Assembly (NCBI GenBank): GCA_016281295.1
Contig: JAEEII010000154.1
Coordinates: 1 to 9,067 of the forward strand
Origin: Bacteroidales bacterium
Lineage (GTDB): Bacteria; Bacteroidota; Bacteroidia; Bacteroidales; F082
Direction: 5' to 3'
DNA: 9,067 nt
Part shown: positions 6,997-9,067 of the stretch, piece by piece
Layout of the letters: every line of letters begins with the position of its first letter
Numbering within the stretch: the first letter of the stretch is position 1
Notes under the pieces: model-generated
The model's input: the letters and a program-made list of their open reading frames with translations, nothing else
Databases searched by the model: none
Told to the model about the DNA's origin: nothing
Position numbers and translations under genes: made by a program

Positions 6997-7662
6997 TCAA
7001 AAGCTATATAAGAGCATACATCCAGTGCCACAATTCCCGCTTCCTTTATCTTTCATAATCACAGGAGCAAGAGACAAACTGCTTTTACTACTTACATTCT
7101 TCAACTGCTGTTCCAATTCCCAAATGGCACTTTGATATGACCCTGCCAAAGATCTAGTGATTACGATTCCAATAATCATCATTCCTCCCGCAATTCCAGC
7201 ACCAAGCCACACATTATCCGCTGGAATGGCCACTCCAGCACCAGTTCCAATTGCAGCTATTGTAGTGATTATTGCACCTGCTCTGATTGTATGCTCTAGT
7301 TTCCCTTTTTGATTAGCTATTTGAGAGCGCAAAATAGCCTCGGTTACTTCGTTGTTGTTATCCGTTTGTTGTTGCATTGGTTGGTGTTTATCTTGATAAT
7401 CATTTTGCTGATTGTTTTGTTGTACGTTGCCAAACCGTTCCATTTCCCCATTGGCAAATTTGACAAAAGCAACAGAACCCAAAGAGATAACAAAAGTAGG
7501 TCCACTTTGATTGTTCCATTTTTTGTACTCAATGTTTTGTTCATCCACGCGAAGTATAAGAGCCTGAATTTCAGATTTGTCTTTTTTAACAATTACATCT
7601 TGTGCCATTGTTACAAAACTGACACACATAAAGATTAGAAATAATACCGATTTTTTGTTCAT
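6997..7662 (-). CDS. Exported protein with an N-terminal beta domain and two C-terminal membrane segments, function unknown
   Basis: A 221-residue protein. Residues 1-20 form a signal peptide (MNKKSVLFLIFMCVSFVTMA, then QDVIVKKD). Residues ~21-78 form a small beta-rich unit (DVIVKKDKSEIQALILRVDEQNIEYKKWNNQ, then GPTFVISLGSVAFVKFANGE) of a kind I recall at the start of many uncharacterised Bacteroidetes exported proteins. A Gln/Asn-rich linker follows (~80-105). A charged helix then leads into two Gly/Ala-rich hydrophobic segments at ~128-146 and ~151-169, separated by PADN, which looks like a small hairpin in the membrane. The tail ends with a Cys pair (NCGTGC). ATG at 7662 is preceded by a purine-rich GGGAAA, 6 bases before the start, an acceptable ribosome-binding region. 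The lipoprotein gene follows after 31 bases; shared Gln/Asn-rich linkers and probable co-transcription suggest that the two act together in the envelope. I do not recognise a named family. Confidence 0.75.
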   Translation of the reverse strand: MNKKSVLFLIFMCVSFVTMAQDVIVKKDKSEIQALILRVDEQNIEYKKWNNQSGPTFVISLGSVAFVKFANGEMERFGNVQQNNQQNDYQDKHQPMQQQTDNNNEVTEAILRSQIANQKGKLEHTIRAGAIITTIAAIGTGAGVAIPADNVWLGAGIAGGMMIIGIVITRSLAGSYQSAIWELEQQLKNVSSKSSLSLAPVIMKDKGSGNCGTGCMLLYSF

Positions 7663-7749
7663 GACCTGTTTCCCTTTCGTTTCCTTTGAACTTGATTAAT
7701 TTTCATTCCGGATTGTATTTTTTATATATGTGGTTCTTGCCAACATGAA

Positions 7750-9067
7750 TTATTGGTAATCTTTGACGAGACGGACGGACAAACCGTGAAATCGATTATG
7801 TGTATGCTGTATTTCAACATAGAAATTAGAAACAAAACATATACTATATGCTGCATCAAGATAGGTCGTTGATCTCCTAAAAGACGAAGACCAATATAAT
7901 CCTTCTTCATTATACACATGACTTGCGCCATGACGAACTCCTGCGGCAGGCAAAAAAACAGCACCATGAGATTCCAAACGTTCCCTCCATTCTTTAACAG
8001 GAATCACGTTACTATCAAAGGAAACGACATTGTTATTAGCATTATTCAATACACAATAAGAGCTAATCCAATCATCAGGCAAAATAATTAGACCATTAAT
8101 GCCATTCACTTGAGCAGTTACATACCGTAAGCCCGAATTAGTAATTCTATCATTGAGTATATAGCTCCATTCTAAATATGTTAACGTGCGCCATCCCATA
8201 TTCTCTTGATTACCTCCATTGCTAATTGCATTGTAACCCCAATCAGCCTTTCCTGTTTTGTCATATAGATTACATGTCTCAATACCATAAGCTCTACAAT
8301 CATGGCCTTCAGGTTTAGACCAAGGGTGATAACAAACCGCCCCATGATTATAATTACTAGAACCCCAAAAGAAAAGATCCCTATCAATATACCGAGAATC
8401 ATCGGATTGTCCTTCGCCCAAAAACTCCCATTGGTTGTCCGCAAACTTCCAATAAGGCGTTGCAGCACTTCCAATGAATTGCAGATTCCCCTGTGAAAAG
8501 TGCACTTTCTTCGTGGCACTTACAGAGAAAACGCCTGGTAACACACCATCTGGCCAAGAAACGGAGGATGTTGTAGTAAACAACACTTCATTGCCATAAC
8601 TTGTTCCAACACTATTGGTGGCATAGGCTTTGACATGATAAGTCGTGTTTGCGGTCAAACCAGTAATGGATAGCCAAAACTCTCCTGTTCCTCCTCCACT
8701 GCTCATGTGGTTGTCATTAATGGTAGGATTGGATGAAACGCTCCAACAGAGCCCCCGTTCGGTTACTGTTGCACCGCCATCGTTCGTTACATTTCCTCCT
8801 CCTTGCACTGAGTTTGAGGTAACAACATCCACATACAATGTATAAACACTTGGTAACGTTGGCATTGTACCACCGCCTCCACCACCACCTCCGCCATCAG
8901 AAAGCGTAGTGAAATACTTATCTTCACCATAATAATACTCCAAACCACGCAAGGCAAAAGCCCGAACATGGTATGTCGTATTAGGGGAAAGCCCTGAAAC
9001 AGTTCTGATGAAAGGCTCATTCCAAGCCTCTGATGACAATTGGCTGTCGTTGGCAGTTGGATTGGGT
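7750..9067 (-). CDS. Surface protein with fibronectin-like repeats and a FISUMP/C-type-lectin-like C-terminal domain (5' end outside window)
   Basis: The frame is open through the right edge, so the N-terminus is missing; 438 residues are visible (visible residue 1 at 9064-9066), ending at TAA 7750-7752. A TTG at 9039 is internal, since the repeat sequence continues upstream of it. Visible residues ~1-55 are the end of one fibronectin-III-like unit (NPTANDSQLSS, then LSPNTTYHVRAFA, then YFTT). A run of nine glycines follows at 58-66, then a complete similar unit at ~67-165 (NPTINDNHMSS, LTANTTYHVKAYATNSVGTSYGNEVLFTT). From ~169 the C-terminal domain begins (KKVHFSQGNLQF, WRTLTYLEW, GLIILPDDW, GAVFLPAAG, YWSSS, SVRLVKD), a pattern I know from Bacteroidetes and Fibrobacter surface proteins (FISUMP-like, probably C-type-lectin fold). 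It is probably exported and may bind glycan or protein; the ligand is unknown. No T9SS sorting domain is at the C-terminus. Confidence 0.85.
   Translation of the reverse strand, partial: PNPTANDSQLSSEAWNEPFIRTVSGLSPNTTYHVRAFALRGLEYYYGEDKYFTTLSDGGGGGGGGGTMPTLPSVYTLYVDVVTSNSVQGGGNVTNDGGATVTERGLCWSVSSNPTINDNHMSSGGGTGEFWLSITGLTANTTYHVKAYATNSVGTSYGNEVLFTTTSSVSWPDGVLPGVFSVSATKKVHFSQGNLQFIGSAATPYWKFADNQWEFLGEGQSDDSRYIDRDLFFWGSSNYNHGAVCYHPWSKPEGHDCRAYGIETCNLYDKTGKADWGYNAISNGGNQENMGWRTLTYLEWSYILNDRITNSGLRYVTAQVNGINGLIILPDDWISSYCVLNNANNNVVSFDSNVIPVKEWRERLESHGAVFLPAAGVRHGASHVYNEEGLYWSSSFRRSTTYLDAAYSICFVSNFYVEIQHTHNRFHGLSVRLVKDYQ
8869..8895 (-). repeat. Trinucleotide run coding a nine-glycine linker
   Basis: Nine consecutive GGN codons (GGC, GGA, GGT mixed) lie between the two fibronectin-like units. 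The run is 27 bases with an embedded pure (GGT)3 run at 8881-8889. It probably acts as a flexible spacer. Because the codons are mixed, slippage should be limited; any length change by threes would only alter the linker. Confidence 0.85.

Noticed and set aside
7663..7749. Promoter or terminator in the 87-base gap before the 221-residue gene
   Set aside because: AT-rich, but I found no TAnnTTTG box and no stem longer than about 3 bp on the minus strand.
8302..8496. Plus-strand open frame opposite the lectin-like domain
   Set aside because: The minus-strand frame carries the clear domain pattern; this one has no protein-like features.

Overview
The window looks like a piece of a Bacteroidota (Bacteroidales-like) chromosome. 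The evidence is a type IX secretion C-terminal sorting domain at the left edge, a leucyl-tRNA synthetase with the large insertions I associate with Bacteroidetes enzymes, a histidine kinase whose H-box reads KETAHQLGTP, TAnnTTTG-type -7 boxes without Shine-Dalgarno sequences, and a fibronectin-like plus lectin-like surface protein of a kind common in gut Bacteroidales. I cannot name a species. No rRNA, tRNA, CRISPR array, transposase or complete mobile element was seen.

Layout. Positions 1-304 (+) are the tail of a secreted protein with a type A T9SS sorting domain. Positions 318-1562 (+) encode an L-fucose isomerase-like sugar isomerase homologue, 13 bases downstream and probably co-transcribed. 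This gene carries two in-frame copies of a 30-bp palindromic element. It converges on, and overlaps by 51 bases, an orphan sensor histidine kinase (1512-3017, -). The kinase gene is divergent from leuS (3094-6234, +), with apparent back-to-back -7 boxes between them. leuS encodes a 1046-residue enzyme with complete catalytic and editing motifs. About 112 extra residues, resembling a DUF559 (Vsr/PD-(D/E)XK-like) endonuclease domain with an eroded active site, sit between the catalytic core and KMSKS.

After a 152-base intergenic region with a long stem-loop that probably serves both converging transcripts, the right part is all on the minus strand and more AT-rich by eye. In transcription order it holds a partial fibronectin-like/lectin-like surface protein (7750-9067), a 221-residue exported membrane protein (6997-7662), and a 192-residue lipoprotein ending in a DnaJ-like four-CxxC zinc module (6387-6965). 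The last two are 31 bases apart and probably form an operon of cell-envelope proteins.

The strongest observations are two kinds of in-frame insertion tolerated inside conserved enzymes: the palindrome-coded peptides in the isomerase-like gene, and the DUF559-like domain in LeuRS.
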